Shown here piece after piece: positions 31,001 to 42,085 of a DNA stretch of 64,000 bases (positions are counted from its first letter, which is position 1; every line of letters begins with the position of its first letter). The notes beneath the pieces are model-generated. The model saw only the letters and a list, made by a program, of their open reading frames with translations. It made no database searches and had not been told where the DNA came from. Made by a program: the position numbers and the translations under genes. This stretch comes from Hofstenia miamia (Eukaryota > Xenacoelomorpha > Acoela), in NCBI GenBank assembly GCA_004352715.1, contig SCFE01000023.1, forward strand, positions 1,932,101-1,996,100. The letters run 5' to 3'.

Positions 31001-31479
31001 GAATGATTTTACCTTTTCCATTAAACATTGTCCAGGGGGACTGCACAACAACACAGACTATTGGACTGCTCTCCAGAGCTATGAGTGTGATCTCTGGAAA
31101 CTGCCTGGAGAAAAAACACTGTTCAGGTTTATTCTGTTCAGTAACTACAATTGTCTACCCAAGATCAATGCAGACTGACATGGAAATGAGATCCTCCCTA
31201 TCTTAGTAAAAGAGGAGATTACTAAAGCAGAATTCCCACACCACCAACACTGACAAAGTATTAAGCAAGATTATTGCTAAATTCAAGAATAATAATTACA
31301 TCCTCAGCCCTGTTGCCAACAGGTATTTTTGGCACTATAATTGGAAACTCACTTATGCAGGCCTGCTTTACATATGAAGCTGAAATAGTTGACTGGCAGT
31401 TCCTGAATACTTTTGAAGAGATCTGGTATGAAAGATTCATGAGAAATGCCACTTAGGTTTCATTCAAACTGAGCAAATG

Positions 31480-32450
31480 CTAATGCAAGATATGTTACTA
31501 TCAGTATAAGATCTGCAGTGCAGGATGTAATAAATAAATGTACCACTTGTCTGTTGCAGGGAACCAGACAATTTCTGAGCAGCAAGCTGAGCTGCATAGC
31601 AGAGCTGTGGAACACACAAATGAAGTTGTACATATGGACATTGAGAAGCTCTCTTGTGATGAAGAGGGGTACCAGTACCTCCTTGTACTTATTACCATTT
31701 TACCAAATATGCTCAACTCATCCCCCTCAACAGCACCACTGCCAATGTCATTGGAGAGAAATTGGTCAAGGAATGGTTTCTCAAGTTTGGGCCCATAGAG
31801 TGCCTGGTTTCAGATCAAGGCCCCTTATTGAAACCTAGATGAAGGAGTTCAAAATACTCCATGAGTTTACCACTGTGTACCACCCACAGTCCAATGGAGT
31901 TGCCAAAGACTCAACCACACTGTTATCAAACTAATCCAGGTTGCCCTCACCCAAGCAGCCAGCAGGAATTGGAAACACATAATTGAGGTAGTAGAATATT
32001 TTTATAACACTGCTGTGCATACAACTACTAAGGTCAGCCCTTTTAAGGCCATGTTTGGCTGAGAGGCAAGCATGCCCCTTTCAATTATGTTTCCAGATTA
32101 TAATGAACTTATATTAGAGAATTTTGTGAACTGTATGTTACATGAATTTCAAGAAGTGCACTTAACTATCTGTCAGAACCACCAAATTGTATGGTAAGCC
32201 TCACAATGTTGGGGACAAAGTTTTTGCATATTTTCCTCTCCAGATCACTGATGCAAATCAAGTGTGGAAGCTTGCTACCAATTGGCAGGGTCCATTTACT
32301 GTTACAAAGGTGTTAGACCACCATTTATATCTATTAAATAATAAGAGAGTCACCATTTCCAATGACTCAAACAAACTATTAAGGATATTAATAATGTTGT
32401 CATTGACCCAAATAGTAAATTTTCACTTGTCAATGATGGAGTGAATGAAC
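31480..32450 (+). pseudogene. Gypsy integrase remnant (copy B)
   Basis: Integrase inserts the cDNA. Seen in order are the end of the zinc domain (VINKCTTCLLQGTRQ), the core with VVHMDIEKLS (first Asp), ECLVSDQGPLL (second Asp) and TTVYHPQSNGVAK (the catalytic Glu position, here Lys). A C-terminal domain follows: HNVGDKVFAYFPLQI, KLATNWQGPFTVTKVLDHHL. Stops and frame changes separate the blocks. Confidence 0.8.
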
Positions 32451-32639
32451 TTGAGAATTATATTAACCTCACCAAATGTGAGGAAGACAACCTCTCTAAT
32501 GATGAATACAACAATAACCTTGGTAATAGTAGCAATATTACTGCAGCTCATATTTTGTGTAGATGTAAAGTTAGCTACCAAGAGTATTTAGACCACTTAA
32601 ATATCCAAGATTGGGAACTTAATTAATCTTTATATTTAT

Positions 32640-32979
32640 GAAACCAAGCCATATAAGATGAAGTGAACTGAGAACCATTTGCCCATGAGAAGATGAGTGA
32701 GGTGAAGACATAATCCCCATGATGAACAGAGCCAAGATGACACCCCTCATGGAGCAGAGGAGAGCATATCCCAGTAGAGAGGAATGACGCAGGGGACTCA
32801 GGTAGCAGACCATGCAACTACTTGGGGCACAAAATAGCCCCTTGGGAATCTGAGGAGTCAAGTAAGTACAGAGTGCCTACCAGCATGCTATCTAGAAATT
32901 TGAGTGCATCAACATTGATTTTGAAAATTTGCTCATCTTGTAGTTTTTCCAAGTTGGTGAAGTCAACCAGCCCAAGATA
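32640..32979. other. Spacer between integrase and ORF3 region
   Basis: This CpG-poor sequence follows the integrase C-terminal frame. No motif was recognised on either strand. Confidence 0.4.
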
Positions 32980-33888
32980 ATGGAGAAAATCAAATTAGCA
33001 TACAGGCTAGCAAAGGTCAAGAACACTTGTCTCATGATGTTTGTCAAAGAAGAGTATCAAGATGAAATACCTGAGGGAGTAATCAAACTTCACTTTAGGA
33101 TGGAAAATTTTATGATCCTCTATACTCACTACTATCATCCCACCAGCATGTACCAATTTGGTATCTTTTTGATAACCAAACTAATTTACACCAACCTTCT
33201 TTTTTGTAAGAAGATACCTACCCATTGCCTTGCAGTTGAAACAAGGCTGATAATAGATGCTGTCACCCAATCACAAATGCTTGAATCCATCTCTGCTAAC
33301 TGACCCAGTCTTGCCTAAGTCATGAACATGCATGTCAGTTTTGTGTTCTCCCAAAACACCACAACTTTAGCAGAAATCAATGAGGTCTGGACTAATCTCA
33401 AAGCAGATAGACACCCCAAGTCTGTTTGGCCCACAATCAATATCCACAGCCCTACTTCACAATACTCCAGATCTGTTGAAAAGCAGCACATAGCCTACAC
33501 TTCACAAGATCATCAAAATTTTGCTGAAAGCTTGTTTTCTAAGAAGTTTGTGCCACCCATTCAGTCTTGTGGAGCCATTTGGGTCCTTTCTATTTTTCTG
33601 ACACAAGATTTACACATTCATCTGCCTCTCAACCAAAATGCCTAAGAGCACATCACTAAGAAATGCATGCATGAGCTGGTCATTTGCCCTGCCACATGGA
33701 AGATTAAGAACTGGCTGCTCCATTCATGTTCACCTCTGTCTTTATGCAGAAAGACTGAAAAGGCAATGGAAAGATTTGAAAAGTTGTATGCTTGCCATAT
33801 CAGTGCTAGTAGCCCATTAGGGCGCCTTCCACCTCAGATGATCATCAACCATTTGGGTGTTGCCTTTGCTGACCTCAACATATTGTAG
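32980..33888 (+). pseudogene. Gypsy ORF3 region, first part; unknown protein
   Basis: Frames 32980-33303, 33322-33645 and 33638-33888 chain into one decayed protein. A homologous stretch exists in copy C (39950-40480), with shared NPKSIWPTINI / HPKSVWPTINI and KKFVPPIQSCGAIW / EKFVPPIPSCGAVW. Conservation of amino acids in two copies, on the same strand and 3' of integrase in both, supports real coding ancestry. I see no signal peptide, membrane segment, zinc knuckle or enzyme motif, so nothing supports an envelope role. The last frame runs into the inserted solo LTR, which supplies its stop. Confidence 0.55.
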
Positions 33889-34074
33889 CATTGCTGGTAG
33901 TTGTTACTATTTATTGGCCAGACCTTGTGCTTTTCTTGTTAGTGACTGGTAGTTGTAATATTTGTACATATTGTAAATAATATTGTATATAAAGACCAAA
34001 GCATTTTGTAAATAGAAGTAGTATGAACTGTATTCTCTTTGTATTTGCTAGAATCACACCCCAGTGATTCTACA
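33884..34074 (+). repeat. Solo LTR inserted in Gypsy ORF3
   Basis: TGTAGCATTGCTGGTAGTTG to CCCCAGTGATTCTACA, flanked by ATAT on both sides. It contains a TATA-like TTGTATATAAAGACC. Members at 43330-43592 and 44571-44748 share these features. Confidence 0.7.
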
Positions 34075-34079
34075 ATATT

Positions 34080-35620
34080 CTAAGAACCCTCTGCAAGTAT
34101 ATGTGGGGAGCCATGTCTGAAATGAAATTCCTGTCTCTTGAGTTTGACAACATGCTGCTCTGCACAAGCCACCTGACCCTCCACAACCCTGGGTTGACAC
34201 AGGGATTCTTGGAATAAGTGGCCCACTATGATGTGCATACTAAGATGGAGATCCTATTTAACTTGGAGAAAATGAACTATCTTGAGTGTGGATATAACAA
34301 GCACTCAGAGACACAGAGACAATTCTACTGTGAGGAGGAACATGTTAGCATCATCTGCAATAGAAGTATTGCCTGGTAGTAAGGCACTCCTTGAAGCCAT
34401 TAATATGCAAAAATTTTCTGGAGTTGCAAGCTCTCCTATACATATGCCAGCATGGTCAATCACTGAAGACAAACAGATTTTACCATAGAGCACCATCTTG
34501 ATAAGTTTGCCAAGAAACTCTCTATTGTCAACCACATCATCAAGCAAAATCCTTATAACAATGTATTGGGCCTAATGAAATGGTGCCTAACTGAAATGTT
34601 TACCAAAAAAGAATTAGTACTTCTACAATCACCTGGGCGACAAATAGCCTTGGACATAGAATTTACCATGTCCTGCCTTTGAATCTCTAACTCTCAGATT
34701 GCCAAACTCCATGAGCATGGGCTCCACAGCAAGTTCTGGGATTCCATTAAGGATGCTGAGATAAACTATCCTGTTACTATTGGGACTGCCACATGAGGAG
34801 AGAAGGTCACACTGGACAACATCAAGGATCATGCAGATAAAAACCCTCCACCATGTGTAATGACCCACTCAACTTGCCATCACTGTGGCTGAAATTAACA
34901 AAGTGATGCAGACATGTGAGTATAAGGACACCAGAGACACCCTACCTGAGGGTGGGAACCCAGAACATGTTTACATTGATGGTAAGCTCACAATTAAGGA
35001 CATTTTCCAGAAGGGACAACCAATCTCCACTCAGTTAGCAAAAGATCACAACAAGATTGTGATGCTGGACCCCTGTGTTCTTATTTTATTTCAGGCATCT
35101 GGTGACTTGATGTGGATCAACAATGTTGAAACCCTCACTCAATACTATGATGTGCATCAAGATTATCACCATGCTATTAGCAGAGGTTACCAACCCAGAA
35201 GAGATAACTTTACAGCAGGTCAACAAATGCTGCTCACTGTTTATGGATCACACCAAGCACATGGGATCACTAAGAGAGGTCTTCATCCACTTCATCCCAT
35301 ACCTCAGACACAGATGCCATTATGACTCTCATGATAGCACTAAAAGGCCTCTGTCTTGATGAGAGGTTTTATGACATGTTTACATGAAGGCTGAACAACT
35401 TAAGAAGAAATTGTCTGATCAGTGTCTGTTTACCTGAGATTGAGTTCTTCTGCTTGAGGAGTGAAGAAGTTACACAGAGGGAGACTCTTTTGTGAATTAC
35501 CTGGTGACCCAGATATGCTGAAGTTAAGTCATGGGATGACATCTTAGCCACAGAAATGATTGAGGAGACACAAAAGCTCCTGTCCAGCCCCACAGTAAAA
35601 CTCTTACCACAAACTTAACT
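34080..35620 (+). pseudogene. Gypsy ORF3 region, second part; unknown protein
   Basis: Overlapping plus-strand frames carry protein-like stretches (KMEILFNLEKMNYLECGYNK, HHLDKFAKKLSIVNHIIKQN, GNPEHVYIDGKLTIKDIFQK, LMIALKGLCLDERFYDMFT), separated by stops and shifts. Codon-like composition runs up to the polypurine tract. I do not recognise the family. It may continue the protein of 32980-33888 or be a second ORF. Confidence 0.4.
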
Positions 35621-35621
35621 G

Positions 35622-35633
35622 GCAATAGGGGGG
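35622..35633 (+). promoter_or_regulatory. Polypurine tract (plus-strand primer)
   Basis: GCAATAGGGGGG directly precedes the LTR start TGTAGAGTCAC. This is the expected position for the polypurine tract that primes plus-strand DNA. Confidence 0.7.
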
Positions 35634-35937
35634 TGTAGAGTCACTTGGGGCCTATTTTTTCAAACTTATTATTTTTGGCACTCTGCAATAGTGTTGCATC
35701 TTTTTGACATTTTGATTCTTTGATTCACTGCTATTTATTTGTATCAATTTCTTTTAATCAATTTATTGAATTTTGAGTCTAGTTATTTTCAGTAGTGTTA
35801 GTATTTTTCCCTTGATTTGAATTACTTGTGATTGGTTATTTTAACTTTGAGAGGGTTACTGTATTTTGAAACTGTAAACAAGTCAGGTAATAAGTTACAG
35901 ATTTTTGTAATAAATATCTAAGTCACTGTAGTGAAGC
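35634..35937 (+). repeat. 3' LTR of Gypsy copy B (truncated)
   Basis: It matches 25427-25735 (ACTTGGGG, then TTATTATTTTTGGCACTCTG, and GTCAGGTAATAAGTTACAGA). It stops at the GTAGTGAAG position, where an R2 repeat copy begins. Confidence 0.8.
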
Positions 35938-36110
35938 CAGGGTTTTTAAGTACTCAGAATGTTAAGAACTCAAACTCAAATAAGCTCACAAAACTTGATT
36001 GGAAAAACTTGGGAGAGAAATCATCAAAACTTGAACTCAAACTCATTTGAAAATCCACTTGAAAATAGCATAAAAATTAAATTTCTTTCAATATCAATTT
36101 TCTTACCAAT
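35938..36110 (-). repeat. Dispersed repeat R2, second CpG-decayed copy
   Basis: AGGGTTTTTAAGTACTCAGA through AACTTGAACTCAAACTCATT aligns to 24930-25060 and to the reverse complement of 47500-47655. Former CpG sites read TG or CA. Confidence 0.75.
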
Positions 36111-36453
36111 CACTGCCTCCTATAAACCATGTGCAAGATTTTCTGGTCATTACCTCACTGTTGCATACTAACATTATCCCTGTGGATATAAATGGATCTT
36201 TGGTACATAATACTATTGATACTTGCGCCTCAGCCTCCATCATTAGTGACACTTGCTGCTCTAAATTATGTTTATCAAGGGACAAATTACTCCCATCCAC
36301 TGTCTTCCTGTTAGGAGAGTGCTGGAAAACCTCTGAGAAGAATATGAAAGAATCCTCAGCAATCTTATAGAAAGCAGGATAATTCAGGACAGTAATAGTC
36401 CTTATCTGGCACCCACTGTTTTCATCAAGCAGGGCAATAAGTACTGCCTCTCT

Positions 36454-37859
36454 GTGGATCTTTGGAAGCTAAATGATGTCATGGTAAAGGATGCATACCC
36501 ACTTCCTTGCATTGAAGATCTTTTATATGATGCCAGTCAATACAAGCTGTTCACTTGCCTTGATTTGTGTAAGGCATATTGGCAGGTGCCCATGAAGCCT
36601 GCCAACATTCTGAAGACTGCCTTCATCACTCTGTACAGCAACTTTTCAATGCTATGTCACCCATGTGCTTTGGTGACATGTTACAACCATGTACAATACT
36701 TACATGGAAATACCTTTCCTGAACATTTAGAAAGACTTGGAAGAACTAGAAGTATCCTATATGAATCTGGCCTCCATGTTAACAAGAACAAGTGTTCTCT
36801 TCTCCAGCCACACATCACCTTCCTTGGAAGAGTTATTGANTATATATTATTGTATTGGTATTAAATATAACTAAAGATATTCTGTCAGTTTGGAATGAGA
36901 ATCAGCCATTTTTTCGACAAAATCACTTGAAAATTTTCCCAACTGAGATTGTACTTTGGATAAGCTTACATAAAATTGCCGAAGATGTTTGAATAAACAT
37001 TTCGCCATGCAATCTGCAAGTTCTTGTTTTACTCAAATCATCAGGGACACTGCGCATTGGCACAAATGCAGGTTTTAAGAACAGAAAGTCATTAATTTTT
37101 AAATAATATGGATTTTCAGTTGTAAATTTTTGCATTACTTGCGAATTTAAAATTGTAATAAAAAATCTAAANGCTAAATGATGTCATGGTAAAGGATGCA
37201 TACCCACTTCCTTGCATTGAAGATCTTTTATATGATGCCAGTCAATACAAGCTGTTCACTTGCCTTGATTTGTGTAAGGCATATTGGCAGGTGCCCATGA
37301 AGCCTGCCAACATTCTGAAGACTGCCTTCATCACTCTGTACAGCAACTTTTCAATGCTATGTCACCCATGTGCTTTGGTGACATGTTACAACCAGGCATC
37401 ACTGCCTACATGTACAATACTTACATGGAAATACCTTTCCTGAATACTCTGTACAGCAACTTTTCAATGCTATGTCACCCATGTGCTTTGGTGACATGTT
37501 ACAACCATGTACAATACTTACATGGAAATACCTTTCCTGAACATTTAGAAAGACTTGGAAGAACTAGAAGTATCCTATATGAATCTGGCCTCCATGTTAA
37601 CAAGAACAAGTGTTCTCTTCTCCAGCCACACATCACCTTCCTTGGAAGAGTTATTGAACTGGGTCATATCTCCATAAAGAATAATGCTAAAGATCATTTG
37701 GAAAAGATCAAAACTCTGCACCCTCATAAGGATGTTCAATGCCTTATGGGTTTTTTGAACAATTATGGTGCCTTCATATCAGAACTGGCAAACAAAACTA
37801 AGAATATTTCTAAACTTCTATGGCACAGCATGGAGTTCAAGTGGACATGGGTGGAGTAA
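36454..37859 (+). pseudogene. Gypsy RT remnant (copy C), partly duplicated
   Basis: The RT block near 36480-36839 recurs at 37173-37650, the second time with an extra internal duplication of about 120 bases. The YMDD position is damaged (TAYMYN). The downstream part reads FLGRVIELGHISIKN and CLMGFLNNYGAFISELANKT. It is inactive. Confidence 0.75.
36841..37171. other. Foreign contig between two N bases
   Basis: This 331-base piece has no similarity to the Gypsy sequence on either side. It has ordinary CpG content in a CpG-poor block and is bounded by single Ns. A 70-codon minus-strand frame (36923-37135) is not recognised. It was probably placed here by scaffolding. Confidence 0.65.
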
Positions 37860-39860
37860 GAGGAGCTCAATACTGTCAAGTTAGAGCTAAGGAAAATTCA
37901 CAGTCTAAATACACTGGACTATTCAAAAGGATTCATTGTTGGCTGTGATGTTAGCTTGGTTGTGATTAGCAGAGTCCTTAGCCAAGTTGTTAATGGTATT
38001 GAATGCCTGATCCAATACTTTAGCTGAAAACTTAGGAATGCTGAGCAGAACTATGGCACCACAAAATCTGAGATGCTGGTGAACTGACAATTCTGTGCTA
38101 GCATGGCTAAAGAAATTTTCTGCAACAAATCCAACATAGTTGCCTGTTGGATCAAGTATCTGAATTACTTCACTTTTACTATACAACACCATCTGGGGAG
38201 ACTTCACTTCAATGCATATTACTGGACTGCTCTCCCCAGTTATGAGCTCAATCTTAGAAAACCACCAGGAGAGAAGACGCCTTTTGGATTTATTCCACTT
38301 AGCAAGTATGAGTGCCTTCCCAAGATCAGCACAGACCACCACAGAAATGCTATTCTTCTGATCCTTGTGAAAGAAGAAATTACAAAGCAGAAATTCTCCA
38401 ACATCAGCTGCATGATAAGGTGCTAAGTGAAATCCTTGCAAAGCTAAAGAATGCCAGTTGGATTCTCATCCTGGTTGCTAATTGTTACTTCTGGAGGTAC
38501 AATTGGAAGCAAATGGATGCTGGCTTACTCTATGCCAGGAGTTGGAGCAGCAGGTTGGCTGTCCCTGAGTATTTCCAGAGGGACTTAGTACAGAAGCTAC
38601 ATGAAAAGGGCCATTTAGGCATTAATCAGATGGAGCATACATTTAATGCAAGGCATGTTACAATAGGCATCAGAGCCACTGTTCAGGATGTCATTGATAA
38701 GTGCACTACTTGCCTCCTTCAGGGAGNATGTTAACAAGAACAAGTGTTCTCTTCTCCAGCCACACATCACCTTCCTTGGAAGAGTTATTGAACTGGGTCA
38801 TATCTCCATAAAGAATAATGCTAAAGATCATTTGGAAAAGATCAAAACTCTGCACCCTCATAAGGATGTTCAATGCCTTATGGGTTTTTTGAACAATTAT
38901 GGTGCCTTCATATCAGAACTGGCAAACAAAACTAAGAATATTTCTAAACTTCTATGGCACAGCATGGAGTTCAAGTGGACATGGGTGGAGTAAGAGGAGC
39001 TCAATACTGTCAAGTTAGAGCTAAGGAAAATTCACAGTCTAAATACACTGGACTATTCAAAAGGATTCATTGTTGGCTGTGATGTTAGCTTGGTTGTGAT
39101 TAGCAGAGTCCTTAGCCAAGTTGTTAATGGTATTGAATGCCTGATCCAATACTTTAGCTGAAAACTTAGGAATGCTGAGCAGAACTATGGCACCACAAAA
39201 TCTGAGATGCTGGTGAACTGACAATTCTGTGCTAGCATGGCTAAAGAAATTTTCTGCAACAAATCCAACATAGTTGCCTGTTGGATCAAGTATCTGAATT
39301 ACTTCACTTTTACTATACAACACCATCTGGGGAGACTTCACTTCAATGCATATTACTGGACTGCTCTCCCCAGTTATGAGCTCAATCTTAGAAAACCACC
39401 AGGAGAGAAGACGCCTTTTGGATTTATTCCACTTAGCAAGTATGAGTGCCTTCCCAAGATCAGCACAGACCACCACAGAAATGCTATTCTTCTGATCCTT
39501 GTGAAAGAAGAAATTACAAAGCAGAAATTCTCCAACATCAGCTGCATGATAAGGTGCTAAGTGAAATCCTTGCAAAGCTAAAGAATGCCAGTTGGATTCT
39601 CATCCTGGTTGCTAATTGTTACTTCTGGAGGTACAATTGGAAGCAAATGGATGCTGGCTTACTCTATGCCAGGAGTTGGAGCAGCAGGTTGGCTGTCCCT
39701 GAGTATTTCCAGAGGGACTTAGTACAGAAGCTACATGAAAAGGGCCATTTAGGCATTAATCAGATGGAGCATACATTTAATGCAAGGCATGTTACAATAG
39801 GCATCAGAGCCACTGTTCAGGATGTCATTGATAAGTGCACTACTTGCCTCCTTCAGGGAG
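37594..39860 (+). repeat. Exact 1.13-kb direct duplication joined by one N
   Basis: 37594-38726 and 38728-39860 look identical, with offset 1134. They cover the RT connection, RNase H and the integrase zinc domain. Identity in otherwise decayed sequence, plus the N at 38727, indicates an unmerged contig overlap. Confidence 0.85.
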
Positions 39861-39949
39861 CCAGGCATTTTCTGGAACAGAGAGCCAAGCTGCACAGATG
39901 AGCCACTGAATGCACTAACAAAGTTTTCCATATGAGCAAGTCAAGAGCC

Positions 39950-40480
39950 TCCATTTTAGGATGCAGAATTTCACCATCCTGTACACTAATTACTATTGCC
40001 TGACTAGTATGTATCAGGCAAACATCTTTTTGATTACAAAATTGATCTCTCCTAGATCTCTCCTACATTGTAAGAAAATCCTGACTCACCTCCTGGCAGT
40101 TGATATGAGGCTCATTATTGATGGAGCAGTACACTCTCACACCCTCAAGTTGATAAATGTTAACTGGCCTGGCTTTGCCTTAATCACTGATCTCCACATT
40201 AGTTTTTCCTTTTCACAAAGTACTGCCACACTCACTGAGATCAATGAGATCTGGACAAACCTTAAAGCCAACAAAAACCCCAAGTCCATTTGGCCCACCA
40301 TCAACATTTGCAGCCCTAACTCACAGTACAGTCAATCAGTTGAGAGATTCCTTATGGAGTTGCACATTTTGTATATGTCCCAAGACCAGCAAAACTGTGC
40401 TGAGAGATTATTTAATGAGAAATTTGTGCCACCAATTCCGTCATGTGGAGCTGTTTGGATCCTGGCAATCTTCTTAACAT
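39950..40480 (+). pseudogene. Gypsy ORF3 homolog in copy C
   Basis: This frame aligns to 33080-33590 of copy B (LHFRMQNFTILYTNYYCLTS, NVNWPGFALITDLHISFSFS, SQYSQSVERF). In 39961-40620 it stays open for 219 codons, better preserved than in copy B. Its function is unknown. It joins integrase sequence on the left by deletion and LTR sequence on the right near 40480. Confidence 0.55.
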
Positions 40481-41313
40481 GCAGTTATTTTGATCAAGTT
40501 ATTATTTGTCCCCTCAAACTAAATCTACATGTAATTGCTAGTTTAATTTTGCAAGGGAACTCCTATGCAAGTTGTAAACATCAAGCAGGTAATTATTATG
40601 AGATTGTAATAAATACTTGAGAGACTTGTAGCAAACACACAATAGAATTTGTCTTACTCCAGTTGTGTTTGATCCTCTTGAATTTATTTACATGCTAACT
40701 CCTTTTAGATTTCTACATGGATGTTAGTTTAATAATTTCTACTTAAGATCCAGCAACAATTTAGGAGGAAACTGCACTGGGTCTGGGGCAAAAAATAGCT
40801 CCTTAATGGTGACAGCACAAATCATGGTTGCTTTAGGTTACAGCTATGATTAAGTTAGGGAATAAGAACTTTTAATTTGATCATTTTATTTTGTACATGC
40901 ACATAACAATAACACACTGCAAATATATTATGCCTATGGCAAATGTGAATGCACAGCAATTATGTGCCTTTTGTTTATTATTTATTTACATGAGCTGAGA
41001 TAATATAACTCTGAGATAAATTGTTTATTGAGCTAGAAATTAATACTTGAGACACACAGTTAACACTTTGGTGAGTAAGGATGGCTTCATGGATATGGCT
41101 TCAGCATGATGCCATGTGAATTGGTTACTACTGGAAGTCTGTTCTCTATGGATGATTTCAGTTTTTCTTAAGTAAATTGGTGAACCACCAATGCTTCTTT
41201 CTTTTGCTGAAATGTGGGTTGCTTTCTGCAATGGTAGCCTTTGCAACCTTTGATATTAACTCTTGAGTTTCCCACTACCATTTGAGTAGCTAGAGCTCCC
41301 CTGTGATTCTACA
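40480..41313 (+). repeat. 3' LTR of Gypsy copy C (5' part missing)
   Basis: It parallels 25570-26726 without the solo LTR: GTAATAAATACTTGAG, AATAGCTCCTTAATGGTGAC, then AATGTGAATGCACAGCAATT and GAGCTCCCCTGTGATTCTACA-type end words. Confidence 0.75.
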
Positions 41314-41436
41314 ATATATGTTGTGTATAAATGTGATTGTGATGAAAGTGAATATTCTTATATTGCAGAAACTAAGTGACATTTTATGACAAGAATAAAT
41401 GAAAACCTTTCAGGAAACCTTAGATCAAAATTCTAT

Positions 41437-42085
41437 TGTAGAATCACAGGGAAGCTCTGGCTACTCTAGCAGTACTGGGTAACTCAAGAGTTTAGATCAA
41501 ATGTTGCAAAGTCTACCATAGCAGAGAGTGACCCACATTCCAACAGAAAACATACATTGGTGGTTCACTGATTTTGCCAAACAAATACAGAAATTCCATT
41601 CCAAAAAGAACTTCAGCAGTGCCCAATTCACATGGCATCATGCNNNNNNNNNNNNTAGCAGAGAGTGACCCACATTCCAACAGAAAACATACATTGGTGG
41701 TTCACTGATTTTGCCAAACAAATACAGAAATTCCATTCCAAAAAGAACTTCAGCAGTGCCCAATTCACACATCATCATGCTGAAGCCATATCTTTGAAGC
41801 CATCCTTACTTGCCAAGGTGCTAACTGTGTTTCTCAAGTATTAATTTCTTGCTCAATAAACAATTTATCTCAGAGTTCTATTGTCTCAGCTCATGTAAAT
41901 AAACAATGAATAAGAGGGCACATAATTACTGTGCATTCACATTCACCAATGGCTTAGTATATTTGCAAGGTGTTAATTTATGTGAATGTACAAACAGATT
42001 GAATAAAAGTTGAGATTGAATAAAAGTTGTTATTCCTAAAGTGACCATGATTCAGGCTGTCACCATTAAGGAGCTATTTGTGTAG
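41437..42085 (-). repeat. Inverted Gypsy LTR copy with N12 and duplicated segment
   Basis: TGTAGAATCACAGGGAAGCT starts the reverse-oriented LTR, which runs to the AATAGCTCC position near 42078. About 115 bases (TAGCAGAGAGTGACCCACAT onward) occur on both sides of the 12-N gap at 41644-41655, another unmerged overlap. Confidence 0.75.

Larger units (their letters stand above)
25427..35937 (+). mobile_element. Ty3/Gypsy retrotransposon copy B, near complete but dead
   Basis: The layout is 5' LTR (25427-26726, with a solo LTR inserted), primer-binding site, gag, protease, a captured LINE fragment, RT/RNase H and integrase. Then come an unrecognised ORF3 region (with another solo LTR), a polypurine tract and a 3' LTR truncated at 35937. 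The gene order protease-RT-RNase H-integrase is that of Ty3/Gypsy. Many stops and frameshifts, an altered RT active site and CpG decay show it is old. About 3 kb between integrase and the polypurine tract is unusual (see findings). Confidence 0.87.
36111..41313 (+). mobile_element. Ty3/Gypsy copy C, 5'-truncated and scrambled by assembly
   Basis: It begins inside the protease (IDTCASASIISDTCC, where DTCA stands for DTGA) and continues into RT (DAYPLPCIEDLLYDASQYKL, CLDLCKAYWQVPMKP), RNase H, the integrase zinc domain (GHLGINQMEHTFNARHVTIG, CTTCLLQG) and the ORF3 homolog. It ends with an LTR closing at GATTCTACA (41311-41313). Single N bases at 36840, 37172 and 38727 separate repeated or foreign pieces, so the linear order is unreliable. 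Integrase core and C-terminus are deleted up to ORF3. Confidence 0.8.

Noticed and set aside
33884-34074. 3' LTR of Gypsy copy B at this position
   Set aside because: The sequence does not match the copy B 5' LTR and has its own 4-bp duplication; the matching LTR with a polypurine tract is at 35634.
37923-38441. 172-codon minus-strand frame, repeated at 39057-39575
   Set aside because: It is the antisense shadow of the Gypsy RNase H/connection region, and its exact repetition is the assembly duplication.
38728-39860. Recent biological tandem duplication of Gypsy pol
   Set aside because: Exact identity with an N at the junction is better explained by unmerged contig ends.
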